Below are positions 33,957 to 42,303 of a DNA stretch of 64,000 bases, piece by piece. Source of the DNA: [Mycobacterium] nativiensis (GTDB lineage: Bacteria; Actinomycetota; Actinomycetes; Mycobacteriales; Mycobacteriaceae); assembly GCF_020172685.1 (NCBI RefSeq), contig NZ_CP083986.1, positions 409,147 through 473,146 of the forward strand. The letters run 5' to 3'. The position numbers and the translations under genes are program-made. The stretch's first letter is position 1, and each line of letters starts with the position of its first letter. The notes under the pieces were generated by a model. It was not told the origin of the DNA, did not search any database, and was given only the letters and a program-made list of their open reading frames with translations.

Positions 33957-35511
33957 CGGCCCAGTACGTTTCCCGGATCTGGCGTTTGATGAGTTTCCCC
34001 GCCTCGGTGCGGGGCAGCGCCGAGGCGAAGTCCACCGACCGTGGGCATTTGAAACCGGCCAGCCGGGCACGCCCGTAGGCGATGATGTCCTGCGCCAACT
34101 CTTCGGAGGGTTCGGTGCCGGCGACCAGTTCGACCACGGCTTTGACCTGTTCACCCCACTCCGGATCGGGGATGCCGATGACGGCGACATCGCCCACCGC
34201 GGGGTGGCTGGACAGCACGCCCTCGACCTCGGCGGGATAGATGTTGACCCCGCCGCTGATGATCATGTCCTTGGCCCGGTCGCAGATGAACAGGTATCCG
34301 TCGTCGTCGAGATAACCCATGTCGCCGATGGTGAACGCGGCTCCGCGGTGCACCGACGCGGTGAGTTCGGCGTCATTACGGTATTCGAACCGCTGCCCAT
34401 CCTCACGTTCGATGTAGACGTTGCCGATCACGTTGGCCGGCAGCCGGTTTCCCTCATCATCGAGGATCTTGACCGTCATACCGCGGATCGTGCGGCCCGC
34501 GGTGCCGGGCTTCTCCAGCCAGCGATTCGGCTTGGCGACGGTGGCCGCGCCCTCGGTTCCCCCGTAGGTCTCCCAGATCACCGGACCCCACCAGGCCATC
34601 ATGTCCTTCTTCACCTGAAGCGGGCACGGCGCCGCGGAGTGCACCACCGATTTCAGGCTGGACACGTTGTAGCGATCCCGCACCTCGGGGGGAAGTTTGA
34701 GCATCCGCACGAACTGGGTGGGAACCATGTAGGCAGTCGTCACCGCATGCGCCTCGATGGTCGCCAGGGTCTGCTCAGCGTCGAACCGGCCCAGAATCGC
34801 AAGCGGCTGACCCACATTGAGCGCCCCGAGATAAAAGCTCTGGCAGCCGCCGTGATGCATCCCGGTGGAGACCAGGTGCGCACCGTCGAACGGCAGGAAG
34901 CTGAAGGCCCGCCCGAACACCGCCATCGCGTTGGCCGCCTCCGCCGGGTCGCGACCGTCCAGTGGGCGCACGATGCCCTTGGGTTTGCCGGTCGTGCCAG
35001 ACGAGTAGCGGATGGAGTCGCCCTGACGGCGGTCGGCGGGCGGGGTGGTCGGCTGGCCGGCGAGTAGGTCGGGCTCTGCGATGAAACCGGCCGGCGTGGC
35101 TAGACCGGCATCGGCCCCGACGACGACTCGCAGCGCGGCCGCGCTTGCCGTGTCAGGGAATCGATCGAGATAGTCCATGTGGGTGACCAGCGCGCCGGCG
35201 CCGGAGTGCTGCAGGATCGCGGCGAATTCGTCGGCGGACAGCGCTGTGTTGAGGGAGATGTACCGTAGCCCGATTTCGGTGGTGGCGAGTTGCCAGACGA
35301 TGGCGTCGACGTCGTTGGGCAGTGCGTAGGCCACCACGTCGCCGTAGCCGAAGCCGTGTGCGCGCAGCGCGTTCGCAACCTGGTGAGCTGCCTCGACCAG
35401 TTCACCGAAAGTCGGCGTGCGCCCGCTCGGTGCGGCGACGATGGCCGGCGCCTCCGGGCGGTCTTCGGCGATCCACCAGACACCGAGGCGTTGATCCCAC
35501 GGATGCCGCAT
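33937..35511 (-). CDS. Acyl-CoA synthetase (FadD-type AMP-binding ligase)
   Basis: A 524 aa ANL-superfamily ligase that activates a carboxylic acid via an acyl-adenylate to its CoA thioester. The P-loop YSSGTTGKPKGI is near residue 170, the adenine motif ETYGGTEG mid-protein, the hinge/core motif MGYLDDDGYLFICDRAKDMI, and the C-terminal catalytic lysine lies in PRTEAGKLIKRQIRE. It shares the unusual WWGP.I.E.YGG/YGS block with the ligase at 53683, so the two are paralogues of one subgroup. It leads the operon with DUF35, thiolase and hydratase. ACAGGAG precedes the ATG. Confidence 0.9.
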   Translation of the reverse strand: MRHPWDQRLGVWWIAEDRPEAPAIVAAPSGRTPTFGELVEAAHQVANALRAHGFGYGDVVAYALPNDVDAIVWQLATTEIGLRYISLNTALSADEFAAILQHSGAGALVTHMDYLDRFPDTASAAALRVVVGADAGLATPAGFIAEPDLLAGQPTTPPADRRQGDSIRYSSGTTGKPKGIVRPLDGRDPAEAANAMAVFGRAFSFLPFDGAHLVSTGMHHGGCQSFYLGALNVGQPLAILGRFDAEQTLATIEAHAVTTAYMVPTQFVRMLKLPPEVRDRYNVSSLKSVVHSAAPCPLQVKKDMMAWWGPVIWETYGGTEGAATVAKPNRWLEKPGTAGRTIRGMTVKILDDEGNRLPANVIGNVYIEREDGQRFEYRNDAELTASVHRGAAFTIGDMGYLDDDGYLFICDRAKDMIISGGVNIYPAEVEGVLSSHPAVGDVAVIGIPDPEWGEQVKAVVELVAGTEPSEELAQDIIAYGRARLAGFKCPRSVDFASALPRTEAGKLIKRQIRETYWAGAGRQV

Positions 35512-35532
35512 TGAGGTCTCCTGTCGCTAGAA

Positions 35533-35570
35533 CATCTAGAACAGTATCCTCAATTGTCGGATAGGGGAAG
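35533..35570. promoter_or_regulatory. Recurrent CAGTATCC element upstream of fadD
   Basis: CAGTATCC at 35542-35549, in the gap between the tandem GntR gene and the fadD start at 35511. Read toward fadD it is GGATACTGTTCTAGA, with TACTGT about 30 bases before the ATG, a possible -10. A second GGATA follows at 35559, forming a spaced inverted repeat with TATCC. Confidence 0.5.
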
Positions 35571-35604
35571 CCGGGACTGAATGTAGGCAGGTCCGGGGGC
35601 TCGC

Positions 35605-37035
35605 TCAGATCGCGGTGGGCGACGTGGCGCTCATGTGGGCACGCATCCGCATCAGTGCCAGTTCGGTGTCCCCCGCGACCAGTGCCTCGGTGATGCCCCG
35701 GTGGGCGGAGTCGATCACCTCGGGCTGCGATATCGCGTGGGCGCGTGGGTTGTCGAGGGAGAACTGCGAGAAGAACTGCCAGCCGAGCCGCATCGTGACG
35801 CGGTGAACCAACTGCAGCGCGCGATTGCCGGTGAGCCTGCCGAGAACGGAGTGAAAGTCCTCGCCGCCACTGAACGCCAGCGCCAGTCCCTGTTCGGATT
35901 CGGCGCGCAATGAGCCCCAGATGGCTTCGGCCCCTTCGTGTCCATCGGTCCCGATGGCGGCCGCGACGTGTTCGACGACCGCCAGTTCCAGACCGGTGCG
36001 CAGTTCTTCGAGATGCCGGGGTTTGACGCCGCGACGACGCAGGTAGATCGCGATGACGTCGGTCAGCGCGACGATGTCGGGTGCGGTGACGAACAGCCCA
36101 CCGCCGGGGCCGCGACGGGTCAGCGCGATCTGTTGGTACTCCAGGATTCGAATCGCCTCGCGCAGCACCGCCCGGCTGGCCTGGTACTGCGACATCAGGG
36201 TGGCTTCGGAGCCGATGAACGTGCCGGGTGGGTCGCCGAGGATGTCGGCGAAGATCTGCCGTGCCAGTGCCTCGCCCCGCTTGTCGGTGGCGGTGGCGGC
36301 CAGGGCTTCCGACGGGTCAAGTCGCTGGACGGTGCTGGGCTGGCGTCGAACGAAATCGGCTTCGGCGCTCAGATGGCGCCGCATCCGTTCGCGTGCCACG
36401 CCCGGGTTGTTCGTCAGGATCGCCCGCGCCAGGCCCTCATGGGCGCGATGCACCTCCCGGTGGAAATCGGCGGGAAGTGCATCGGTGTCGTTGAAATGAA
36501 AATTGATGACCCGGCTGAACAGTTCGACGAACAGCTCCAACACCGGATTGGAGGTTGAGGCGGCGAGTTGGACATGCAGCAACCGGTAGTCGACGACATC
36601 GCCGACGGACTCGCGCTCCAGCGTCTGGCGGATGGCGGCGACGTCGGATTCGCCGGCGCGCTGCGCGACGATCTCGGCGACGAGTTCCTCGAGCACGATT
36701 CGGGTGTCGAAGACCTCGTCGAGTGTCGCGTCGACCCGCAGCAGGTAGTTGATCGCCGGGCCGATGACGGCGTCGACGTCGGGCTCGTCGATGACGAGCC
36801 CGCCGCCGGTACCGCGGCGCATCCGCGCCACATGCTGGTGCTCGACCAGTCGAATGGCCTCACGTAGTACTGCGCGGCTCACCCCGTAGCGCTCGAGCAG
36901 TTCGGACTCCGAGCCGAGTACCTGGCCGACCGGCCAGCCGAGCTCGATCACGTCGGCGATGATCTGCTGGGCGGCGCGGCCGGCCAGTTTGGCGCGACGA
37001 GAATCGATGGGGGGCGCGATCAGCTCGGGACCCAC
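35605..37035 (-). CDS. Tandem-fused GntR/FCD regulator (two complete regulators in one chain)
   Basis: A 476 aa protein made of two GntR/FadR-type units in a row. Unit 1 (about residues 5-225) has the winged helix with YGVSRAVLREAIRLVEHQHV and wing MRRGTGGGLVI, then an FCD-like helical domain. Unit 2 (about 240-476) repeats this with YQASRAVLREAIRILEYQQI and TRRGPGGGLFV. Normal family members are about 230-260 aa and act as dimers, so this chain may be an intramolecular dimer or bind two sites. The start GTG 37035 has GGTGAG just upstream; GTG 37059 is the alternative and would overlap the crotonase gene. It is co-directional and almost contiguous with that gene. Confidence 0.85.
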   Translation of the reverse strand: MGPELIAPPIDSRRAKLAGRAAQQIIADVIELGWPVGQVLGSESELLERYGVSRAVLREAIRLVEHQHVARMRRGTGGGLVIDEPDVDAVIGPAINYLLRVDATLDEVFDTRIVLEELVAEIVAQRAGESDVAAIRQTLERESVGDVVDYRLLHVQLAASTSNPVLELFVELFSRVINFHFNDTDALPADFHREVHRAHEGLARAILTNNPGVARERMRRHLSAEADFVRRQPSTVQRLDPSEALAATATDKRGEALARQIFADILGDPPGTFIGSEATLMSQYQASRAVLREAIRILEYQQIALTRRGPGGGLFVTAPDIVALTDVIAIYLRRRGVKPRHLEELRTGLELAVVEHVAAAIGTDGHEGAEAIWGSLRAESEQGLALAFSGGEDFHSVLGRLTGNRALQLVHRVTMRLGWQFFSQFSLDNPRAHAISQPEVIDSAHRGITEALVAGDTELALMRMRAHMSATSPTAI

Positions 37036-37039
37036 GGTC

Positions 37040-37876
37040 TCACCGGTAGACCGGCGCACCGTTGCGGCGCGGCGCGGCGCGGCGTTCGGCCAGCGGTGGG
37101 TTGCCGATATGGGTGTAGGCCATGCCGTTCTGCAGCGCAGTCGACCGGGTCATGTCTAGAGACTCCCATATGGCACGGATGGTGCCCTGTATTGCGGTCG
37201 GGTTGCGTGCCGCGATGTCCGCGGCGATCGCCCGAGCGCGGGTCCACAACTGGTCGCGCGGTGTCACCTCCGATACCAGTCCGATCCGAAGTGCGGTCGC
37301 CGCGGTGATGCGTTCCTCGGTGCCCATGAGTGCCCAGCGCAACACCTCGCCCAGCGGAACGCCGCGGTGCAGCATGCCGATCGGCTCCAGCGCGGAAACG
37401 ATCGAGGCGTTGGCGTGCGGGTCGAAGAACGCGGCGTCATCCGAGCAGATGATGATGTCGGACTCGTTGAGCAGGTACTGGGCGCCCCCGGCGGCCAGCC
37501 CGTGGACGGCGGTGATCACCGGCTTCCAGCACCGATGGTGGATCTTCGGCGCGATTAGGGCGCCGGGATCGAAGGTATTCCACACGTTGGATCGCAGAAA
37601 CCAGCCGGAATCGCCCTTGACGTCGACCCCGGTGCAGAATGCGCGGTCGCCGGAGGCCCGCACCACCACGGCGTGAATGCCGTCGGTGTCGCGCACGGTC
37701 TGCCACGCCCAGGCGAGCTCTCCGGCCATCCGGCCTGAGATGGAATTCAGCGCCTCCGGCCGGTTCAGTGTGATCGTCGCCACGTGATCGTCGCTCACGT
37801 CGAACTCTATGTCGCACAACGGCATGGCGTCGGGCGTGTTGGTGGCTTCATCGTCAGGGGGGGTAGCGGAAATCAT
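37040..37876 (-). CDS. Crotonase-fold protein lacking the canonical glutamates
   Basis: A protein of about 278 aa with the enoyl-CoA hydratase/isomerase fold (ITLNRPEALNSISGRMAGEL, FCTGVDVKGD for the oxyanion hole). The hydratase glutamates are not present: GLAAGGAQYLLNESD has Gln at the first position, and FFDPHANASIVSA replaces the second motif. It may be an isomerase, a hydrolase or a ring/chain-cleaving member with other acid-base residues (Asp and His in FFDPHA are candidates). Start: ATG 37876 is chosen because a promoter-like region lies immediately upstream; ATG 37825 is the conservative alternative. The GntR fusion gene follows. Confidence 0.78.
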   Translation of the reverse strand: MISATPPDDEATNTPDAMPLCDIEFDVSDDHVATITLNRPEALNSISGRMAGELAWAWQTVRDTDGIHAVVVRASGDRAFCTGVDVKGDSGWFLRSNVWNTFDPGALIAPKIHHRCWKPVITAVHGLAAGGAQYLLNESDIIICSDDAAFFDPHANASIVSALEPIGMLHRGVPLGEVLRWALMGTEERITAATALRIGLVSEVTPRDQLWTRARAIAADIAARNPTAIQGTIRAIWESLDMTRSTALQNGMAYTHIGNPPLAERRAAPRRNGAPVYR

Positions 37877-37879
37877 AGA

Positions 37880-37915
37880 GATGAGTGTACTAATACTTGG
37901 AGGCAACGGATACGT
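37880..37915. promoter_or_regulatory. Divergent promoter region with a weak match to the recurrent motif
   Basis: AT-rich segment AGTGTACTAATACTTGG at 37884-37900 between the divergent crotonase-like and SDR genes. The outer AGT and ACT mirror each other, and it resembles the recurrent element only loosely. Given only 56 bp between the two starts, both promoters must lie here. Confidence 0.35.
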
Positions 37916-37932
37916 GATCGAGGAGATGGGTT

Positions 37933-38838
37933 ATGGGCAGTCTGGACGGGCGCGTGGTCGTGGTGACCGGCGCCGGGCGTGGGATCGGGCGCGAACACGC
38001 GGTGCTGTTCGCTGCCGAGGGAGCCAAGGTCGTGGTGAATGACCTCGGTGGCGACCGCGACGGCACCGGTGATGACCGCAGCCCCGCCGAAGAGGTGGTC
38101 GAAGAGATCCGAGCCGCGGGCGGAGACGCCATCGCCAATCACGACGACGTCGCGTCATGGACCGGCGCCCAGCAGCTGATCCGATCCGCTGTCGAGCACT
38201 ACGGCGATCTGCACGTACTGGTCAACAACGCCGGCATTCTGCGCGACCGCACCCTGGTCAACATGTCCGAGGATGAGTTCGACGCCGTCGTCCGGGTACA
38301 CCTCAAGGGGCATTTCTGCACCCTGCGTCATGCGGCGGACTACTGGCGCGACCAGGCCAAGAGCGGCGTGGCCGTGGACCGCTCGGTCATCAACACCTCG
38401 TCGACGTCGGGACTGTTCGGCCAGCCCGGGCAGACGAACTACGGTGCGGCGAAATCCGGCATCGCGATGATGACGATGATCTCCGCCGGCGAGTTGGCTC
38501 GCTACCACGTTCGGGTGAACGCGATCGCCCCGGCGGCCCTGACGCGGCTCACCGAAGGGCTGCCGGGGGTTCCCGATCCCAACCGCGGCGACGAGGTCGG
38601 CGCGATGGACCCGGCCAACGTGTCGCCGTTCGTGGCGTATCTGGGTACGCCGGACTGTCCGATCACCGGACGGGTTTTCTTCGTCATGGGTGGCTCCGTG
38701 CAGTTGTTCCAGCCGTGGTCGATCATCGATCGAATCGACGCCCCGGGTGGGTCGCGCTGGAGTATTGAAGAACTGCAGACCAAGGCGGCGCATTTCGCCG
38801 AGGTTCCGTTCAAGCTGAACCACCCGATGCGAGGCTGA
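37933..38838 (+). CDS. SDR, 3-hydroxyacyl-CoA dehydrogenase (MFE-2/Hsd4A-like)
   Basis: A 301 aa SDR. VVVTGAGRGIGREHAVLFAA binds NAD, with an insertion after beta-2 (VVNDLGGDRDGTGDDRSPAE) typical of the multifunctional-enzyme-2/17beta-HSD4 type. The active site has NTSSTSGLFG and TNYGAAKSGIAMM, and a C-terminal extension carries the MFE-2-like block PFVAYLGTPDCPITGRVFFV. Such enzymes oxidise (3R)-3-hydroxyacyl-CoA or steroid hydroxyls. It heads a tightly packed operon; the next gene starts one base after its stop, and the two MaoC hydratases that follow would supply its substrate. Confidence 0.85.
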   Translation: MGSLDGRVVVVTGAGRGIGREHAVLFAAEGAKVVVNDLGGDRDGTGDDRSPAEEVVEEIRAAGGDAIANHDDVASWTGAQQLIRSAVEHYGDLHVLVNNAGILRDRTLVNMSEDEFDAVVRVHLKGHFCTLRHAADYWRDQAKSGVAVDRSVINTSSTSGLFGQPGQTNYGAAKSGIAMMTMISAGELARYHVRVNAIAPAALTRLTEGLPGVPDPNRGDEVGAMDPANVSPFVAYLGTPDCPITGRVFFVMGGSVQLFQPWSIIDRIDAPGGSRWSIEELQTKAAHFAEVPFKLNHPMRG

Positions 38839-38839
38839 G

Positions 38840-39352
38840 ATGGCGATCGCACGATTCCCCATTGAGGCCGGCCACGTGTTGGCCTTCGCACGGGCGATCG
38901 GAGACACCGCTGCGGCGTTCTCCGATCGGGAATTCCAGCGGACCGGCCTCGTCGGTGCGGTGGTGCCGCCGACCTTCGTGCAGGCCGGTGCGCAGTTCGA
39001 CCCGCACTATCCGCTGCGGCCACACCCGGGGCAGGCCTGGCCGCCCGCGCCGGCAGCTGAGAAGACCGCCGGGGGCAATGGGGACAGGGGCCCGGCGACC
39101 ACGACGGCTGGGCCGCCACTGCACGCCGAACAGCGGTTCGAATACCGGCGACCGGTGCGGATCGGTGACGTGCTGAGCGCCGCGCAACGCCCGGGCCGCA
39201 CCTGGGAGAAGACCCGTCGAGACGGGGGCCGCCTGCTCTTCAGTGAGTCGATCACCGAGTTCCGCAACCAAGACGACGAACTCGTGGTCACGGCGACTGC
39301 GGTCGCCGTCCGAGTGCAGTCCGCTGACGTCCGCGAGGAGGTGACACGGTGA
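38840..39352 (+). CDS. MaoC-type hotdog protein, HadA-like N-terminal subunit
   Basis: A 170 aa single-hotdog protein of the FAS1-like dehydratase/MaoC N-terminal type. It aligns by eye with HadA-like subunits (RFPIEAGHVLAFARAIGDT near the N-terminus, VPPTFVQAGAQFDPHYPLRP, FEYRRPVRIGDVLSA) but lacks the hydratase-2 GD.NPLH motif. It is therefore probably the non-catalytic or structural partner of the next gene, whose GTG overlaps its stop (GTGA). Together they would form a heterodimeric enoyl-CoA hydratase acting on bulky acyl-CoAs. Confidence 0.8.
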   Translation: MAIARFPIEAGHVLAFARAIGDTAAAFSDREFQRTGLVGAVVPPTFVQAGAQFDPHYPLRPHPGQAWPPAPAAEKTAGGNGDRGPATTTAGPPLHAEQRFEYRRPVRIGDVLSAAQRPGRTWEKTRRDGGRLLFSESITEFRNQDDELVVTATAVAVRVQSADVREEVTR

Positions 39353-39786
39353 GGGCCGACGCAGTGGTAGGCGAAACGCGCGAATTGCGGCTTGTCGAGG
39401 GGTTGAGCCGCACCCAGATCGTGCAGTACGCCGGTGCGTCCGGCGACTTCAATCCGTTGCATCACGATGAGATGTTTGTCCGCGAAACCGCTGGAATGCC
39501 GGGTATTTTCGCGCACGGAATGTTGACGATGGGAATGACAGGCCGGATTCTGACCGACTGGTTCGGCGCCGAGTCGATCCTCGAGTACGGGGCGAGGTTC
39601 GCCGCCCAGGTCTGGCCGGGGGACACCCTGACCGCTACGGCGACCGTCGACGACGTGCGCGCCGGAGCCGATGCGACGGAACTGGATCTCACGGTCACGA
39701 CGGTCAACCAGCGCTCAGAGGTCGTGCTGACGGGCTCGGCGAAAGTGCGACTGGATTCGGACAGGAGCGGGAATCGATGGGAGTGA
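39349..39786 (+). CDS. MaoC-type (R)-enoyl-CoA hydratase, catalytic subunit
   Basis: A 145 aa hotdog protein with the complete hydratase-2 motif YAGASGDFNPLHHDEMFV, in which the Asp and His are the catalytic dyad, followed by GIFAHGMLTMGMTGRIL. It hydrates 2-enoyl-CoA to (3R)-hydroxyacyl-CoA, the substrate type of the SDR at 37933. It overlaps the HadA-like gene upstream and the P450 gene downstream by 10 bp, so all are probably made together. HadB- or ChsH1-like pairing with the 38840 product is likely. Confidence 0.86.
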   Translation: MRADAVVGETRELRLVEGLSRTQIVQYAGASGDFNPLHHDEMFVRETAGMPGIFAHGMLTMGMTGRILTDWFGAESILEYGARFAAQVWPGDTLTATATVDDVRAGADATELDLTVTTVNQRSEVVLTGSAKVRLDSDRSGNRWE

Positions 39787-41030
39787 CCATGTCCAAAGCT
39801 GCCGGCACACTGGAGTTCACCGATCTGGGCGAACCCCGGATGTTCTACGACCCGTATCCGCGATTTGCCCAACTGCGTGCTTCGGCACCGGTGTCGTGGG
39901 CGAAAGCGCCTGATCTGCTTCGGGGTTCGGGTGGCTTCATGGTGACGCGCTACGAGGATGTGTTGGCGCTCTACGGTGGCGACGACCAGTTCTCGACCGA
40001 CGTGTTGAAGCACACGGCACTGAGCAGATTCTCCTGGGCGCTGCCTCCGACCATCCGGATGCTCATGCAGACGATGGTGTTCAAGGACGATCCGGACCAT
40101 AAGCGGCTGCGCACCCTGGTGGTGCACCGGGCGTTCACCCCGAAGCGGGTAGCCGGTCTGGCGCCCGACATCGCCAAGATCGCCGAGCAACTGGCCGACG
40201 AGATCGCCACCAAACGCGAGGTGGACCTGGTGCACGAGTTCGCGGTGCGGCTGCCGCTGGCCGTGATCGCCACCCTGCTCGGCGTTGCCGACCAGGATCG
40301 GGACAAGTTTCATCGGCTGGTCGAGCAACTGGGCGCGGCCTCCGGCCAGCGTTGGGGCCGACTGCGCGGCTTCAAGACGGCCCGGGATCTGGCGAAGCTG
40401 TTCGAATCGCTGATCGAAGACCGCCGGCTCAACCCCGATGACGGGCTGGTCTCCGAGCTGGTCCGCGCCGAGGTGGAGGGCGAACGCCTGACCCACTCCG
40501 AAACGGTGGCTATGGTTTTCCTGCTGCTGTTGGCCGGGCACGACACCACGGCGAACCTGATCGGCAGCAGCGTGCTCGCGCTCACCGAAAACCCGGAGCA
40601 GTTGACCTTGCTGCGCCAGCAGCCGGAGCTGCTGGAGGGCACAGCGCTGGAGGAACTGCTGCGCTACACCGCGCCGGTTCCGTGCGGAGCGCCACGAATC
40701 GCCTTGCAGGACTGTGAGATCGCCGGTGTTCCCATTCCCCGCGGATCACAGGTGCTGGGCATGATTAGCTCCGCCAACCGGGATGAGTCGATGTTCGACG
40801 CGCCCGAGTCGCTCAACCTGACCCGCAAGCCGAATAAGCACGTGACCTTCGCCTACGGCATGCACTACTGCCTGGGCACCCACCTGGCCCGGCTGGAAGG
40901 TCGCATCGCCCTGGCCACGCTGCTGCGGCGCTTCCCCAACTGGCAGCCGACGGTGCCGTTGGATCGGTTGCGCTACAAGCCCACGGTGTCGCTACGGGGC
41001 CTGACCAAACTACCGATACGGATGTACTGA
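39777..41030 (+). CDS. Cytochrome P450
   Basis: A soluble bacterial-type P450 of 417 aa. The I-helix oxygen-activation motif AGHDTT is at 253-258, ExxR at 293-296 (EELLR), and the heme loop FAYGMHYCLG has the thiolate Cys365. It has no membrane anchor, so it is cytoplasmic and needs ferredoxin and reductase from elsewhere; none is encoded nearby. The substrate is unknown; terminal or ring hydroxylation of the imported lipid fits the context. The start is ATG 39777, with AGGAG 9 bases upstream; ATG 39789 is also plausible. The CYP family number cannot be given by eye. Confidence 0.92.
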   Translation: MGVTMSKAAGTLEFTDLGEPRMFYDPYPRFAQLRASAPVSWAKAPDLLRGSGGFMVTRYEDVLALYGGDDQFSTDVLKHTALSRFSWALPPTIRMLMQTMVFKDDPDHKRLRTLVVHRAFTPKRVAGLAPDIAKIAEQLADEIATKREVDLVHEFAVRLPLAVIATLLGVADQDRDKFHRLVEQLGAASGQRWGRLRGFKTARDLAKLFESLIEDRRLNPDDGLVSELVRAEVEGERLTHSETVAMVFLLLLAGHDTTANLIGSSVLALTENPEQLTLLRQQPELLEGTALEELLRYTAPVPCGAPRIALQDCEIAGVPIPRGSQVLGMISSANRDESMFDAPESLNLTRKPNKHVTFAYGMHYCLGTHLARLEGRIALATLLRRFPNWQPTVPLDRLRYKPTVSLRGLTKLPIRMY

Positions 41031-41031
41031 C

Positions 41032-42303
41032 ATGACCCAGACCGAACAGGCGCAGGATTTCGACCACGCCATCAAGGACGAGGACATCGAGCGCGCCAAG
41101 CTGCTGCTGGGCATCGACGCCCCAGCCAGCATCGACGAATTCCACCGCGAACTCAGCGTGGACGCGATCCGCAACTTCGCCCGAGGCTACGGCGACGACA
41201 ACCCGCTCTATGTCGACCCGGGTTACGCCGCGGGCACCCGCTGGAGCGGGCCGATCGCGCCGCCCATGATCCACTGTGCGCTGTCGCGCAAGATGCTCGG
41301 CGACCCGATTCCCGACGACATCCGCAAGGCCACCAAGGGATTGTTCTCCGGGGTGCACATCTTCGTCTCGGGGCAGCAGACCGAGTGGTTCCAGCCGGTG
41401 CGGCCGGGCGACGAGTTGTACGGATTCGGCGGGCTGGAGTCGATCGAGGACAAGCACAGCGAGTTCGCCGGCCGCTCCATCATCCGCATTCGCCGGGTGG
41501 TGCGGGTCAACCAGCGCGCCGAGGTGGTCGCCGTCGAACGGACCATCCTGATCGGCACCGAACGCAAGAAGTCCCGGGAGCGGGGCAAATACATGGACAT
41601 CGAGCCGGCGACCTACACCGCCGAGCAGATCGCGGAGATCGACGCCATCTACGCCGCCGAAGGGCCTCGCGGCGCGCAGCCGCGCTATTACGAGGACGTG
41701 GAGGTCGGCGAGGCACTGCCGAAGATGGTCAAGGGCCCGCTGACCCTGACCGATGTCATCTCTTTCCACGCCGGCGGCTACGGATTCGGCCCGTACGGTA
41801 TCGGCGCTGCCCGGGTCGGCTACAAGAACCGGCAACGGGTGCCGAAGTTCTACATCAACAACGCCGCCGGTATCCCCGACGTCGCCCAGCGTCTGCACTG
41901 GGAGAACGAGTGGTCGCAGTCGATCGGCAACCCGATGGCCTACGACTACGGGATCATGCGGGAGTGCTGGCTGACGCACTACGTCACCGACTGGATCGGC
42001 GACGACGGGTGGCTGCTGCGTCAGCACGACGAGATGCGCAAGTTCAACTACATCGGCGACACGCAGTTCATCACCGGTGAAGTGGTGGCCAAACGGATCG
42101 AGAACGGCAACGGGGTCATCGATCTGGAGTTTCGTGCCACCAGCCAGCGTGGCGAGGTGACCGCCCCGGCCACCGCGACGGTGGCGTTGCCCAGCCGGGA
42201 GTTCGGCCCGGTGGTGCTGCCGCAACCCGAGGAGGAGTTGCGCCGAAAGGCTGTCGCGATGATGGAGCGGCACAACGAGTTGGCCCGGGGCAGAAACCGG
42301 TGA
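41032..42303 (+). CDS. Double-hotdog MaoC / FAS1-like dehydratase-domain protein
   Basis: A 423 aa protein with two hotdog regions. The first (about 25-190) has the FAS1-like dehydratase N-terminal features AIRNFARGYGDDNPLYVDPG and SGPIAPPMIHCALSR, close to the hydratase motif but with Tyr in place of the catalytic His (NPLY). The second (about 210-400) has FHAGGYGFGPYGIGAA and ECWLTHYVTDWIGDDGWLL and lacks a recognisable dyad. Acyl-CoA binding is likely, and hydratase activity is uncertain. It begins 1 bp after the P450 stop, and its stop overlaps the next start (GTGA). Confidence 0.8.
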   Translation: MTQTEQAQDFDHAIKDEDIERAKLLLGIDAPASIDEFHRELSVDAIRNFARGYGDDNPLYVDPGYAAGTRWSGPIAPPMIHCALSRKMLGDPIPDDIRKATKGLFSGVHIFVSGQQTEWFQPVRPGDELYGFGGLESIEDKHSEFAGRSIIRIRRVVRVNQRAEVVAVERTILIGTERKKSRERGKYMDIEPATYTAEQIAEIDAIYAAEGPRGAQPRYYEDVEVGEALPKMVKGPLTLTDVISFHAGGYGFGPYGIGAARVGYKNRQRVPKFYINNAAGIPDVAQRLHWENEWSQSIGNPMAYDYGIMRECWLTHYVTDWIGDDGWLLRQHDEMRKFNYIGDTQFITGEVVAKRIENGNGVIDLEFRATSQRGEVTAPATATVALPSREFGPVVLPQPEEELRRKAVAMMERHNELARGRNR

